From contig JAHFEF010000001.1 of assembly GCA_023248545.1 (NCBI GenBank), positions 86,329-150,328 on the forward strand: 64,000 nt of DNA, in the 5' to 3' direction. Below the pieces are notes generated by a model. It had not been told where the DNA came from. It saw only the letters and a program-made list of their open reading frames with translations, and did not search any database. A program made the translations under genes and the position numbers. Numbering within the stretch: the stretch's first letter is position 1; each line of letters begins with the position of its first letter. Positions 41,633 to 50,660 of the stretch are shown here, one piece after another. Source of the DNA: Myxococcales bacterium. Its GTDB lineage: Bacteria; Myxococcota; UBA727; JABDBI01.

Positions 41633-42775
41633 TTAAGCCCTCCTATAAATGGCTGTAGCAATCTCTGACACCGCTTGGCAGGCTTTGTCGATGTCTTCGC
41701 GGGTGTTTGCCCAGCCCAGACTCAATCGGATTGTACTTTGGGGGGTGAGTGGTGCACAGTGAATGCCTGTTCGGACACAAACGCCAAATTTTTTGCCCAA
41801 CATTTGGCCGACTTCGGCTGGATCCAGCGAGCCGAGGGTGAACGACGTGATCGCTGTTTTTAACTGAGCTTCAGGGCCATAAATTTTGACGCCGCTGATA
41901 TCTGCCAGCCGATTCATGAGTGCACGATTTAATTCAAGTTCATGCGTTCTGATTTTGTCGATGCCTGTTTCTAGGAGATATTCAATACCGGCTAAGAGCC
42001 CCACCAAGCCAATCATGTTGGGCGTGCCGGATTCGTAGCGCTCGGGTCGTTCAGTGGGTTGCTCGAGGCTGTTTGAGTGCGATCCATTGCCGCCTTCGCG
42101 CAGGGGCTGCAAGTCTAAATCGGAACGCACGAACAAGCCGCCCGTACCGGTGAGTCCGAGCAAGCTTTTATGCCCTGTGAAGGCAAACAGATCGGCGCCG
42201 AGTTCCTCGACGTTGATGGGTATTGCACCAGCGGTTTGCGAGCCGTCAACCAAGAGGGGAATTCCCAGTGCGCGTGCTGTGCGTGAAATTTCCTGAATTG
42301 GTTGAATCGTTCCCAGAACATTGGAAGCGTGTACACAGGCAACGAGACGGGTTTTGGGTGTGACCGCTTTTTTGATATCATCAGGGTCAACTTTCCCCTG
42401 TGAATTCGATTTGACGATGGTTAAGCCAATATTTCGTGTGGTGCGCAAATGGGTCAGAGGCCTTAAAACAGCGTTGTGTTCCAGGTCTGTGGTGACAACA
42501 TGGTCGCCTTCTTTCAGGTAGCCTTTCAGCGCGAGATTCAGAGCATCTGTGGCATGGGTGGTGAAAATTAAATTGGCTGGGTCCCGAACACCCAAGAGCT
42601 GCGATAATTTCGAACGTAACTTGATTAAGATTCGTTCAGACTCCTGGGCTTTTGGGTAGCTTCCCCGACCTGGACTGGCACCACCGTAGCGCATGAATTT
42701 TTCGGCTGCTTGATAGACAGATTCTGGCTTGGGGAAACTCGTCGAGGCATTATCTAAGTACACTTCGGCTGGCAT
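41633..42775 (-). CDS. Class V aminotransferase, cysteine-desulfurase-like (EF2568 family)
   Basis: A 380-aa PLP enzyme. It opens [17 protein letters not shown], has HATDALNLALKG near 93, the PLP lysine in FTGHKSLLGLTGTGG near 200-214, and a C-terminal RTGIHCAPL with the cysteine that carries persulfide in desulfurases. This pattern fits the EF2568-type branch of cysteine desulfurases. It overlaps the HMG-CoA lyase gene by 26 bases and stops one base before the MetRS-like ATG, so sulfur transfer or amino-acid lysis may serve the neighbouring genes. Exact substrate unknown. Confidence 0.87.
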   Translation of the reverse strand: MPAEVYLDNASTSFPKPESVYQAAEKFMRYGGASPGRGSYPKAQESERILIKLRSKLSQLLGVRDPANLIFTTHATDALNLALKGYLKEGDHVVTTDLEHNAVLRPLTHLRTTRNIGLTIVKSNSQGKVDPDDIKKAVTPKTRLVACVHASNVLGTIQPIQEISRTARALGIPLLVDGSQTAGAIPINVEELGADLFAFTGHKSLLGLTGTGGLFVRSDLDLQPLREGGNGSHSNSLEQPTERPERYESGTPNMIGLVGLLAGIEYLLETGIDKIRTHELELNRALMNRLADISGVKIYGPEAQLKTAITSFTLGSLDPAEVGQMLGKKFGVCVRTGIHCAPLTPQSTIRLSLGWANTREDIDKACQAVSEIATAIYRRA

Positions 42776-43652
42776 GGCCAGTGATAGTCGGTGAACCCTG
42801 AGTTTGGAGATACTCTTGCAAGCGCTGAGAAGTTTTTCGCAGTGCTTCTAAATCAACACCTGTCTTAAATCCCATGCTGTGCAGCATATAAACTAAGCTT
42901 TCGGTTTCGACGTTGCCGGCTGCACCGGGTGCGTAAGGGCAACCGCCGATTCCTCCGGCCGATGAATCAAACGATCGAATGCCCAATTCCAACGCGGCAT
43001 AGATATTGGCCAGCGCCATGCTATGTGTATCGTGCAAATGCAACGCGACGCGATCCACTGAGAATTCTTTGAGCAACAGCTTGACCAACTCGTGTGTTTG
43101 CTTCGGGTTTCCGACACCGATGGTATCGCTAATACTAAGTTCATAGGCACCTAGATCGTAAAATGCTCGAGACCATTTTAAAACCTCGGATACCGGTGTT
43201 TTTCCCTCATACGGGCACCCAAATGCGCACGAAATATACGCTCGAAACGGCATTTTATCTTGTTTGGCTTGTGCAATCACGAGCTTGTAGCGCTCAAAAG
43301 CTTCTTCTGTGCTGGCGTTTAAGTTTTTTTGGTTATGACTTTGTGTGGCCGCTAAAATCAACGAGACTTCGTTGAAATTATATTTTTTGGCTTGTTCATA
43401 GCCCTGTAAATTGGGGACCAGCGCTGCATAAGAAACGCCCTTGTGACGGGGCAGGGCAGCCGCCAGTTCAGCATGGTCAGCCAGCGGCGGAATCCAGCGC
43501 TTCGACACAAATGCAGTACACTCAATGCGCTTCATGCCTGCTTGAACCAAACCTTCAATAAACGCTATTTTATGCTCAGTGGGCACAAAGCTTTTTTCGT
43601 TCTGAAGGCCATCCCTGGGCCCGACTTCCATGATTTTGACAAAATTAGACAT
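42750..43652 (-). CDS. Hydroxymethylglutaryl-CoA lyase
   Basis: A 300-aa DRE-TIM aldolase-lyase splitting HMG-CoA into acetyl-CoA and acetoacetate, the last step of leucine breakdown. Signatures: [13 protein letters not shown] near 6-18, the [16 protein letters not shown] segment near 44, [12 protein letters not shown] near 230 with metal-binding His, and [15 protein letters not shown] near 260, holding the active-site loop cysteine. The ATG 43652 overlaps the acyl-CoA dehydrogenase stop by 8 bases. Confidence 0.95.
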   Translation of the reverse strand: MSNFVKIMEVGPRDGLQNEKSFVPTEHKIAFIEGLVQAGMKRIECTAFVSKRWIPPLADHAELAAALPRHKGVSYAALVPNLQGYEQAKKYNFNEVSLILAATQSHNQKNLNASTEEAFERYKLVIAQAKQDKMPFRAYISCAFGCPYEGKTPVSEVLKWSRAFYDLGAYELSISDTIGVGNPKQTHELVKLLLKEFSVDRVALHLHDTHSMALANIYAALELGIRSFDSSAGGIGGCPYAPGAAGNVETESLVYMLHSMGFKTGVDLEALRKTSQRLQEYLQTQGSPTITGHASRSVLR

Positions 43653-44775
43653 GGGCGGCAATCACCAAGCGTTGGATCTCGCTGGTGCCCTCATAGATTT
43701 CGGTGATCCTGGCATCTCGATAGTGTCTCTCGACGGGAAATTCTGTCACGTAGCCATTACCACCAAAAATCTGCATCGCTTGGTGGGCTACGAAAGTCGC
43801 CGTTTCAGAGGCTGCCAACTTTGCCATCGCCGCTTCTTTTGTAAATTTGACATGCTGATCTTTGAGCCAGGCTGCTTTCCAAGTGAGCAATCTAGCGCTT
43901 TCTATTTTGACAGCCATGTCGGCGAGCTTGTTTTGAATGGCTTGTAACTTAGCAATTGGTTTGCCAAAGGCTTGGCGTTCTTTCGAGTAAGCTATGGCTT
44001 CTTCGAAAGCTGCTTGAGCGATGCCTAGTGCTTGACCAGCAATGCCAATGCGGCCGCCGTCGAGCGTGGACATCGCGATTTTAAAGCCTTGGCCCTCTTC
44101 GCCTAACAGATTTTCTCTTGGGATATGGCAGTCTTCAAAAATTAGGTTGCATGTAGAAGACGCCCGGATGCCCAGTTTTTCTTCTTTTTTGCCCAGAGAT
44201 AATCCTGGTGTTGGCATGGGGACTGCAAATGCCGAAATGCCTTTGTGGCCAGCACTGGCATCGGTAGTGGCAAACACAATCGCTGCGTTGGCTTCGTAGC
44301 CATTGGTGATCCAGGCTTTGGTGCCATTTAAGGCATAGCCGTTGGAAGTCTGGGTCGCTGTTGTTTTAGCGGCAGCAGCGTCGGAGCCGTTGCCGGGTTC
44401 ACTTAAAGCAAAACAGCCAAGTTTCTGGCCCGACGCGTAGGGCCCTAAGAACCGTTTTTTGAGATCAGCAGATCCAAATTTTTGAATCGGATCACAAAAC
44501 AGTGAATTATTCACGCTCATGATCACGCCGCAGGAGGCACATCCCCGTGAAATCTCCTCCATGGCGATGGCGTAGGATAGGACATCTAAGCCAGCGCCGC
44601 CATCAGCATCTGGGACAAACACACCCATCAGACCGAGTTCACCTAAGGCTTTTACCTGTTCTGCTGGATACCTATGCTCGCGGTCTAACTGAGCTGCGAT
44701 GGGCTTGAGCTTATTGGTTGCAAAATCCCGGCAAGTTTTGCGTAGGAGTTCATGGGTTTCAGAGAGTTCAAACAT
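43645..44775 (-). CDS. Acyl-CoA dehydrogenase
   Basis: A 376-aa FAD flavoprotein that introduces a double bond into acyl-CoA. Typical parts: [16 protein letters not shown] near 119, AWITNGYEA near 150, [22 protein letters not shown] near 233, and [23 protein letters not shown] near 340-362, where Glu is the likely catalytic base. With HMG-CoA lyase next door it could be an isovaleryl-CoA or short-chain enzyme. It overlaps the dehydrogenase before it by 8 bases. Confidence 0.94.
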   Translation of the reverse strand: MFELSETHELLRKTCRDFATNKLKPIAAQLDREHRYPAEQVKALGELGLMGVFVPDADGGAGLDVLSYAIAMEEISRGCASCGVIMSVNNSLFCDPIQKFGSADLKKRFLGPYASGQKLGCFALSEPGNGSDAAAAKTTATQTSNGYALNGTKAWITNGYEANAAIVFATTDASAGHKGISAFAVPMPTPGLSLGKKEEKLGIRASSTCNLIFEDCHIPRENLLGEEGQGFKIAMSTLDGGRIGIAGQALGIAQAAFEEAIAYSKERQAFGKPIAKLQAIQNKLADMAVKIESARLLTWKAAWLKDQHVKFTKEAAMAKLAASETATFVAHQAMQIFGGNGYVTEFPVERHYRDARITEIYEGTSEIQRLVIAAHV

Positions 44776-45547
44776 ATGAAAATACCCCGCGTCCTGTTTT
44801 TTTGCCTAGCCACCCTGCGTTCACATATTGTTGAAGCAGCGCACAAGGCTTTTTATCCATGATTTCTAAAATGGCCACACAGGTATCTAGCCCGATAAAG
44901 TCAGCCAAAGTCAAGGGGCCCATCGGGTGATTGGCACCGAGTTTGAGCGTGGTGTCAATGTCTTCGGCACTCGCCAGCCCTTCCTGAAGAGCGTGAAAGG
45001 CCTCGTTGATCATGGGCATCAAGATTCTATTGGCAATAAAGCCTGGGATGTCTTTGGAGGTCGTGGTGGTCTTATCCATTTTTTCGGCGGTGGCTTTGAC
45101 AGCGTGATAAGTCTTGTCAGAAGTTTGTAAGCCCCGAATCAGCTCGACCAATTTCATGACTGGTACGGGGTTCATAAAGTGCATTCCCATTACCCGCTCT
45201 GGATTTTTCGTCGCAGCAGCCAGCTTGGTAATAGAAATCGAAGAAGTATTGCTGGCTAAGATGGCTTCAGGTTTAGCGATGGAGTCTAACTCTTGAAATA
45301 GTTTAATTTTAAGAGCTTCTTGCTCAGGGATGGCTTCGATCAGGAGGTCACAATTGGAGAGGGCGTCTAGCTGGGTGACAAAAAGGGGTTGATGAGGGGG
45401 GAGTTTTTTTTGAAAATACGCTTTGGTTTTTTCTTGCGCCTGTTTGGAGGGTTCAAAAATGCTGGTTTCAAAGCCGCTTTGAACGGCCACCAAGGCGATT
45501 CCAGCGCCCATTTGGCCGGCGCCAACGACGCCAATGTGTTTGATCAT
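44768..45547 (-). CDS. 3-hydroxybutyryl-CoA (3-hydroxyacyl-CoA) dehydrogenase
   Basis: A 259-aa NAD(P)-dependent dehydrogenase. The Rossmann loop is [14 protein letters not shown] near 5-18; [10 protein letters not shown] near 98, the catalytic [14 protein letters not shown] near 123 and [16 protein letters not shown] near 167 are all present, as is [16 protein letters not shown] near 206. It is the first gene of the leftward operon with acyl-CoA dehydrogenase, HMG-CoA lyase, a class V aminotransferase and the MetRS-like gene. Confidence 0.95.
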   Translation of the reverse strand: MIKHIGVVGAGQMGAGIALVAVQSGFETSIFEPSKQAQEKTKAYFQKKLPPHQPLFVTQLDALSNCDLLIEAIPEQEALKIKLFQELDSIAKPEAILASNTSSISITKLAAATKNPERVMGMHFMNPVPVMKLVELIRGLQTSDKTYHAVKATAEKMDKTTTTSKDIPGFIANRILMPMINEAFHALQEGLASAEDIDTTLKLGANHPMGPLTLADFIGLDTCVAILEIMDKKPCALLQQYVNAGWLGKKTGRGVFSYV

Positions 45548-45588
45548 AAGAGCTACTTTTCAATGGATTGTGGAAGAAAACAAGTAGG

Positions 45589-45617
45589 TTGACAGATCAG
45601 TTTGCGATGCGTTAGTT
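45589..45617 (+). promoter_or_regulatory. Predicted promoter 7 bases from a start codon
   Basis: TTGACA (45589-45594), 17-base spacer, TTAGTT (45612-45617). The ATG at 45625 begins 7 bases after the -10, implying a leaderless or nearly leaderless mRNA. Confidence 0.45.
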
Positions 45618-45624
45618 CGGCGGC

Positions 45625-46338
45625 ATGTCAAAAGTATCGAAATATTCCGCCCTTTGTTTTATGGCTAGCCTGAGCCTTCAAGCGCAAAGCGGGATGGGTT
45701 TCGTAGCCTATCCTGATCGTCTGTTACAACAACAGGCTGAGTTTGCCGCATATGATCCAGAGCATCTGGAAGATGCCAATTGGGGGCGTTATTCCCATCT
45801 GTTTTGGTTGTTTAAATATGTGGTTGGTGGTTTGGTGGGTGATGCACCGGTGGACTCAAAATTTGTCGACGACACTTGTGTGGTCGAAGGTGGCCCGGCG
45901 ATGAATATGGCGTCAGGTGGTGACCAAGGCGCTGCGTCGTCCGGCAGCGCGGCCAGTCAACCGGCTACCAGTAGTTTTACGGTTTCTTGGGCGTCATTGA
46001 AACCGGATGAAAAGCGGTTTCGTAATTGGCGGCCAGATATTGATATGAGTAACCAGGAGGTTCTCAGAAAATTTGCCCGAGCAGCTGGTTTATGTGGTGC
46101 CAATACGAGGGTATGGGAGAAGACCGTTCTCCAACGACGAGAACAATCCCAGATACTGAACTGTCTGCTGGGTGAAGTGATAAAATATCGAAAGGAACAT
46201 GGGCTGCCCCGGTTCTCTCGATCGTACATCATGGAGCTGTTGGCTGTGATTACGAAGAAAATGGACTCAGAATCTGAAGAGAATCCATGCCTAGCGGTGC
46301 TCTTCAAACTATCCACTTTGCATTGGTTTACTCATTAG
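45625..46338 (+). CDS. Secreted protein of unknown function
   Basis: A 237-aa protein that I do not recognise. It has a likely signal peptide (KYSALCFMASLSLQAQS). A low-complexity Gly/Ser/Ala segment (about 93-118) separates an N-terminal part from a C-terminal helical domain (about 130-237) with several Arg/Lys/Glu-rich helices and four Cys. The layout, exported leader, flexible linker, helical domain, would fit an envelope or effector-type protein. It stands alone between the acyl-CoA operon and the trp operon. Confidence 0.65.
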   Translation: MSKVSKYSALCFMASLSLQAQSGMGFVAYPDRLLQQQAEFAAYDPEHLEDANWGRYSHLFWLFKYVVGGLVGDAPVDSKFVDDTCVVEGGPAMNMASGGDQGAASSGSAASQPATSSFTVSWASLKPDEKRFRNWRPDIDMSNQEVLRKFARAAGLCGANTRVWEKTVLQRREQSQILNCLLGEVIKYRKEHGLPRFSRSYIMELLAVITKKMDSESEENPCLAVLFKLSTLHWFTH

Positions 46339-46355
46339 ACGATTGCCCAAAAATT

Positions 46356-46373
46356 GAAGATATGTAAATCTTC
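46356..46373. promoter_or_regulatory. Palindrome in the trpEG promoter region
   Basis: GAAGAT-N6-ATCTTC just before the trpEG ATG (46380). TTGCCC (46343-46348) and TAAATC (46365-46370, 16-base spacer) form a possible promoter overlapping it. It is placed as an operator would be but does not resemble the TrpR site I know. Confidence 0.4.
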
Positions 46374-46379
46374 CAGAGT

Positions 46380-48407
46380 ATGAACAGCTTAGATCCGGTC
46401 GCTTTATTTGCGCAACTAACCAATGGGGGCACAACCCCCAATTGTATTTTGCTCGAATCCGCTGACATCAAAACCCGTAAGGGCGAAAAAAGTATTTTGA
46501 TGCCCCAAGCAGCTTTGAAAGCCACCTGCCGGGGACTCGAAGTTCGACTTGAAGCTTTTACAGAGTTTGGTGAACAAAAGCGAAAAGAGATTTTAAAAAA
46601 GACACCCCTGCGATTTACAAAACCTGATAGAAATCAAAGTCTAGAATCGCAGCTGAAACATCCATCGCCATTGGATATCTTGCGTGTCATGAGCCAACTG
46701 CCCGGGGTCAAAATGACACTTGGGGCATTTGCGTATGATTATGTTGACCTCGTTGAAGATCTGCCACCTGCAAAACAAGACCTGTTTGGATTTCCAGACT
46801 ATGTGTTTTGGATTCCAGAAAATTTGATTGTGATTGACCATATTAAGAATCAAGTTCGGGTGTGGGAATGTGGAGAGGAAGTGGAGAGGGGGCTAGGGAA
46901 AATCGAAGCAAAAAAAGAGAGGCATGTCGGTTTGTCTACAGGGGCTTCGGCGCAGGTAGACATCTCCGACGCCGGTTTTGCCCAATTAGTCTTACAATGC
47001 AAAGAGCATATTTTAGCCGGCGACGTGTTCCAGATTGTTCCATCGAGAACTTTTAGTATGCCTTGCGAAGATCCATTCGATGCCTATCAACGTCTGAAAA
47101 TCGTGAATCCAAGTCCCTATATGTATTTCATGAACGAGGGTGAATTCACGCTGTTTGGCAGTAGCCCCGAGACTTTTATACGTGTGACTGGTAGCCCAAA
47201 AATCGTCGAGATTTGTCCGATTGCTGGCACGCGCACACGCGGGGCGACGCTCGATGAAGACAGCCGCAAAGAAGCCGAATTGCGACTCGATATCAAAGAG
47301 CAGGCCGAGCATATGATGCTGGTGGATTTGGCGCGCAACGATATTGCACGCGTGTCTAAGACTGGCACACGCTATGTGGGCGAGTTGCTCACCGTCGATA
47401 GATACTCACATGTGATGCACCTGGTCTCTAATGTCCGAGGGGAATTGCGCGAAGATTTGGACGCCATGCATGCTTATCAGGCGTCGCTGAATATGGGGAC
47501 TCTGGTGGGGGCCCCTAAAGTCAAAGCAGCTGAGATACTACGTCAAATCGAATTTTCGAAGCGTGCTAGTTATGGTGGTGCTGTGGGTTACTTGGACAAT
47601 CACGGTAATTTTAATACGGCTATTATGATTCGCTCGGCGTTGGTGAAAGATAAGAAGGCCTATGTGCGCGCAGGGGCTGGTGTTGTATATGATTCTGACC
47701 CGGCGTTTGAAGTCCAGGAAACCCATAATAAAGCGCGGGCAGTGCTGAGTGTTTTAAATCTGGAGACCTCACCCCCTGGGATAGCTCCAAGTCCCTCTCC
47801 ACTGGGTGGAGAGGGATTTAGGGTGAGGTCTTCGATCTTACTCATCGACAACTTTGATTCTTTTACGTTTAATTTGGAAGCCGAGTTTAGAAATTTGGGC
47901 TGCCAAGTTCAAGTTTGGCGCAATCATATCTCCGCCGATAAAGCGCTCCAATTAGCGCTTGCGATGCCAGCGCCGAGATTAATCGTCTTGTCGCCTGGGC
48001 CGGGTGCACCACAAGAAGCCGGTTGCTGCATCGAGTTAATTCAAAAGTGCCAGAATCAAGTGCCTATTTTAGGCGTGTGTTTGGGGCACCAAGCCCTGAT
48101 CGAAGCTTTTGGAGGTGTCGTCGGTCGTGCCGAGGCGACGATTCATGGCAAAAGTGTTTTGATGACACACGAAAATAACAGCGTGTTTGCGGGTATGCCA
48201 AATCCTATGCCAATTGCACGGTATCACTCGTTGGCTGGCACCCAAATACCCGCTGATCTTGAAATCTTAGCCGAGTGTGAAAATACCGTCATGGCTGTTA
48301 GACACAAAAAATATAAAATGCTCGGCCTGCAATTTCACCCAGAATCTATCTTGACGCCGGAGGGTTCCAAATTGGTCAAAAATATTCTGGCTTGGAGCCA
48401 AGCATGA
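46380..48407 (+). CDS. trpE(G): Anthranilate synthase, TrpE-TrpG fusion
   Basis: One 675-aa polypeptide converting chorismate and glutamine to anthranilate. The TrpE part (about 1-455) has the tryptophan-feedback LLES motif near 24, DVFQIVPSRTF near 219, GSSPETFIRV near 258, CPIAGTRTRGA near 277 and GAPKVKAAEILRQIE near 377. The TrpG part (about 486-675) has LLIDNFDSFTFN, SPGPGAP and the nucleophile Cys567 in GVCLGHQ, with HPES near 655. Residues 463-484 of the linker are encoded by a palindromic repeat, and a fragment of the same repeat lies near residues 168-173. First gene of trpEG-D-CF. Confidence 0.96.
   Translation: MNSLDPVALFAQLTNGGTTPNCILLESADIKTRKGEKSILMPQAALKATCRGLEVRLEAFTEFGEQKRKEILKKTPLRFTKPDRNQSLESQLKHPSPLDILRVMSQLPGVKMTLGAFAYDYVDLVEDLPPAKQDLFGFPDYVFWIPENLIVIDHIKNQVRVWECGEEVERGLGKIEAKKERHVGLSTGASAQVDISDAGFAQLVLQCKEHILAGDVFQIVPSRTFSMPCEDPFDAYQRLKIVNPSPYMYFMNEGEFTLFGSSPETFIRVTGSPKIVEICPIAGTRTRGATLDEDSRKEAELRLDIKEQAEHMMLVDLARNDIARVSKTGTRYVGELLTVDRYSHVMHLVSNVRGELREDLDAMHAYQASLNMGTLVGAPKVKAAEILRQIEFSKRASYGGAVGYLDNHGNFNTAIMIRSALVKDKKAYVRAGAGVVYDSDPAFEVQETHNKARAVLSVLNLETSPPGIAPSPSPLGGEGFRVRSSILLIDNFDSFTFNLEAEFRNLGCQVQVWRNHISADKALQLALAMPAPRLIVLSPGPGAPQEAGCCIELIQKCQNQVPILGVCLGHQALIEAFGGVVGRAEATIHGKSVLMTHENNSVFAGMPNPMPIARYHSLAGTQIPADLEILAECENTVMAVRHKKYKMLGLQFHPESILTPEGSKLVKNILAWSQA
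46882..46898. repeat. Fragment of the GGAGAGGGG repeat inside trpE
   Basis: The 17 bases TGGAGAGGGGGCTAGGG are identical to 32381-32397 in the intergenic element. Here they encode part of a variable TrpE loop (VERGLGK). It may be a decayed in-frame copy or a chance match in purine-rich sequence. Confidence 0.45.
47766..47831. repeat. Complete palindromic element in frame in the TrpE-TrpG linker
   Basis: Outer arms ACCTCACCC and GGGTGAGGT and inner arms CCCTCTCC and GGAGAGGG make a cruciform-like unit of 66 bases, exactly 22 codons, with no stop. It matches one unit of the intergenic element at 32282-32406. The encoded peptide contains SPSPLGGEG. Confidence 0.85.
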
Positions 48408-49336
48408 TCGAACAAATATTCTCAGAAATAATTTCAGGCAAGATGCCCGAAGAAGAAATCAAGCGCTTCTTGCTCGACTTAAAAGCCAAAGGCGAAACGC
48501 CCGAAGACATCGCCAGTGCAGCTCGGGCTTTGCTCAAAGCTGCTACGCCATTCCCAAGACCCGACTATGAGTTTGCTGATTTGGTTGGCACCGGTGGCGA
48601 TGAACAAGGCACGCTGAATATTTCGACTGCAGCTGCATTGGTCGTTGCCCAAATGGGCTTACCGGTTGCCAAGCATGGCAACAAGTCAGTGTCTTCAAAG
48701 TGCGGTTCTGCCGACGTGTTGGTGAGTTTGGGCGCAAATCTAGAACTATCTCCGGAGAAATCGCGGGCCTGTTTGGATCAATTAGGCTTTTGCTTCTTGC
48801 TGGCACCCGTGTATCACCCCGGCATGCGTCATGCGATGGCCGCGCGTAAGGCTTTGCACACGCGAACGATTTTTAATTTGCTGGGGCCTTTGGTGAACCC
48901 GGCGCGCCCACCGATTCAATTAACCGGCGTCTATGATCCGGCGTTGTGTCGCCCCATGGCGGAAACTTTCCAAAAATTAGGCAGCCAGTCTGTACTTGTG
49001 GTTCATGGATCTGGCCTAGACGAGATAGCGATTCATGGGCCTACAAAAGCTGTTTTACTCAAAGACGGCGAGATTTCAGAGTTTGTGATTCAGCCCAAGC
49101 ATTTGGAGCCACTCGAGGCGATTAAAGGCGGAGAACCGGCAGAGAACGCCGCGTGGCTCAAACGAGTTTTGAAAGGTCAAGCCACGCCAGCTCAAAATCA
49201 GGCGGTGGCTTTAAATGCTGCTGCGTTGGTGGGGCTTGCTCGCGGTGGCGATGATTACCAAGAAGCACTCGACACGATTTTATCCGGAAAAACCTATGAC
49301 AAACTCGACGACTTTATCGCATATACTCGAGAATAA
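48404..49336 (+). CDS. trpD: Anthranilate phosphoribosyltransferase
   Basis: Joins anthranilate to PRPP (310 aa). The PRPP and anthranilate motifs are present: DLVGTGGDEQGTLNIST near 59-75, AKHGNKSVSSKCGSADVL near 91-108, and ARKALHTRTIFNLLGPLVNP near 146-165. The ATG at 48404 overlaps the trpEG stop (ATGA) with TTGGAG upstream. Its 3' end overlaps trpCF by 41 bases. Confidence 0.96.
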   Translation: MIEQIFSEIISGKMPEEEIKRFLLDLKAKGETPEDIASAARALLKAATPFPRPDYEFADLVGTGGDEQGTLNISTAAALVVAQMGLPVAKHGNKSVSSKCGSADVLVSLGANLELSPEKSRACLDQLGFCFLLAPVYHPGMRHAMAARKALHTRTIFNLLGPLVNPARPPIQLTGVYDPALCRPMAETFQKLGSQSVLVVHGSGLDEIAIHGPTKAVLLKDGEISEFVIQPKHLEPLEAIKGGEPAENAAWLKRVLKGQATPAQNQAVALNAAALVGLARGGDDYQEALDTILSGKTYDKLDDFIAYTRE

Positions 49337-50660
49337 GCGTGTGGAAGTTCACGCACGGGAGTTGCAAAAGCCTCTATCGACGTTTCGACATGCTCTCAAA
49401 CCCACGGACCGGCATTATCGAGGCGGCTTTATTTTCGAATGTAAGAAGGCTTCTCCTTCGGAAGGCCTGATTCGACCCGATTTCAATATCACGCAAATTG
49501 CCAAGGCCTATGCGCCGTTTGCGAGCGCTGTTTCTGTTTTAACAGACGAAAAGTTTTTTCAAGGTAGCTTAAACTACATCGCCCAAGCACGTGAGCAAGT
49601 TTCTTGTCCTGTATTATGCAAAGACTTTATTATTTCTCCGTATCAAGTTTACGAAGCCAGATTCTATCAAGCTGACATGATTTTGCTGATGCTCTCTGTC
49701 ATAGACGACGCCACTTACCAAGCTTGTGCTGAAGCAGCACGGGCGTTGGATATGGGCATCTTGACCGAAGTTCACGATGAGTCAGAGTTGGCCCGGGCGA
49801 TTAATTTAGGCGCTCAAATTATTGGCGTGAACAATCGAGATTTTAAGACGCTTCAGGTTGATCTGGAAGTTTCACGCAGGCTGTTGCCTTTGATTCCAAG
49901 CGGCATTTTGAAAGTCGTCGAGTCAGGGATCCAAACACATGAGCATATTCGTGCGTTCAAGAATCAGGCAGATGGCTTTTTGGTGGGGACTTCTCTCATG
50001 AAACAGCCGCGCCTAGATTTAGCTGTGCGCGAGCTGATTTTTGGGCGGATTAAAATCTGCGGCCTCACGCGTGTTGCAGATGCACAAGCAGTCTATAACT
50101 GTGGCGCCAGCTTCGGGGGATTCATTTTTGCACCAGAATCTCCAAGGTGTATTAAGCTTGAAGCAGCGCGAGAAATTTCAAAGCAGGTGCCACTTCGTTG
50201 GGTCGGCGTGTTTGTAAATCAACCTACTTCGCAAGTGGCTGATGCCGCGAAATCTTTGGGGTTATTTGCGGTGCAATTGCACGGCGAAGAGAGCGAGGCT
50301 TATGTGCAAGAGCTGCGTGAGAAATTGCCGGTGGGTGTAGAAATATGGAAAAAAATCCCCCCTGACCCCCCTTTTGCAAAGGGGGGAATAATACCAGGAT
50401 TACGTTATCTGTTTGATACACCTGACGGGGAACTTCGGGGCGGGACGGGCAAGAGTTTCGACTGGTCAAAAATCCCGAGCTCCATCCCAAAAGATCGCGT
50501 GATTCTCAGTGGTGGTCTAGGGCCCGCTAATATCTTGAAGGCTGAACAGCTGGGTTTTTGGGCTTTAGATATCAACTCTAAAGTTGAAGAGCGACCTGGG
50601 GTGAAAAGCTTGGAAAAGCTGCAGGAGCTCTTTGCAACACAGGTCCAAATGTGTCTGTGA
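49296..50660 (+). CDS. trpCF: TrpC-TrpF fusion with a repeat-derived loop in the TrpF half
   Basis: A 454-aa bifunctional enzyme: indole-3-glycerol-phosphate synthase (about 1-248: ECKKASPSEGLIRPDF near 48, LCKDFIISPYQV near 108, VNNRDF near 183, VESGI near 208) and phosphoribosylanthranilate isomerase (about 250-454: KICGLT with the catalytic Cys, LHGEE near 329, GGTGKSFDW near 379, LSGGLGPANI near 404). Residues about 354-365 (PPDPPFAKGG) are encoded by the C6/G6 palindrome, sitting in a loop before the FDTPDG strand. The ATG 49296 lies inside trpD. No trpA or trpB follows. The 3' end overlaps a kinase gene by 83 bases. Confidence 0.93.
   Translation: MTNSTTLSHILENKRVEVHARELQKPLSTFRHALKPTDRHYRGGFIFECKKASPSEGLIRPDFNITQIAKAYAPFASAVSVLTDEKFFQGSLNYIAQAREQVSCPVLCKDFIISPYQVYEARFYQADMILLMLSVIDDATYQACAEAARALDMGILTEVHDESELARAINLGAQIIGVNNRDFKTLQVDLEVSRRLLPLIPSGILKVVESGIQTHEHIRAFKNQADGFLVGTSLMKQPRLDLAVRELIFGRIKICGLTRVADAQAVYNCGASFGGFIFAPESPRCIKLEAAREISKQVPLRWVGVFVNQPTSQVADAAKSLGLFAVQLHGEESEAYVQELREKLPVGVEIWKKIPPDPPFAKGGIIPGLRYLFDTPDGELRGGTGKSFDWSKIPSSIPKDRVILSGGLGPANILKAEQLGFWALDINSKVEERPGVKSLEKLQELFATQVQMCL
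50355..50390. repeat. Palindromic C6/G6 element in frame inside trpF
   Basis: Core hairpin at 50366-50386 with arms CCCCCCTTT and AAAGGGGGG and loop TGC, identical over 21 bases to the intergenic copy at 23188-23208. The preceding AATCCCCCCT also matches. The insert keeps the frame open and adds about a dozen residues. Confidence 0.85.
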
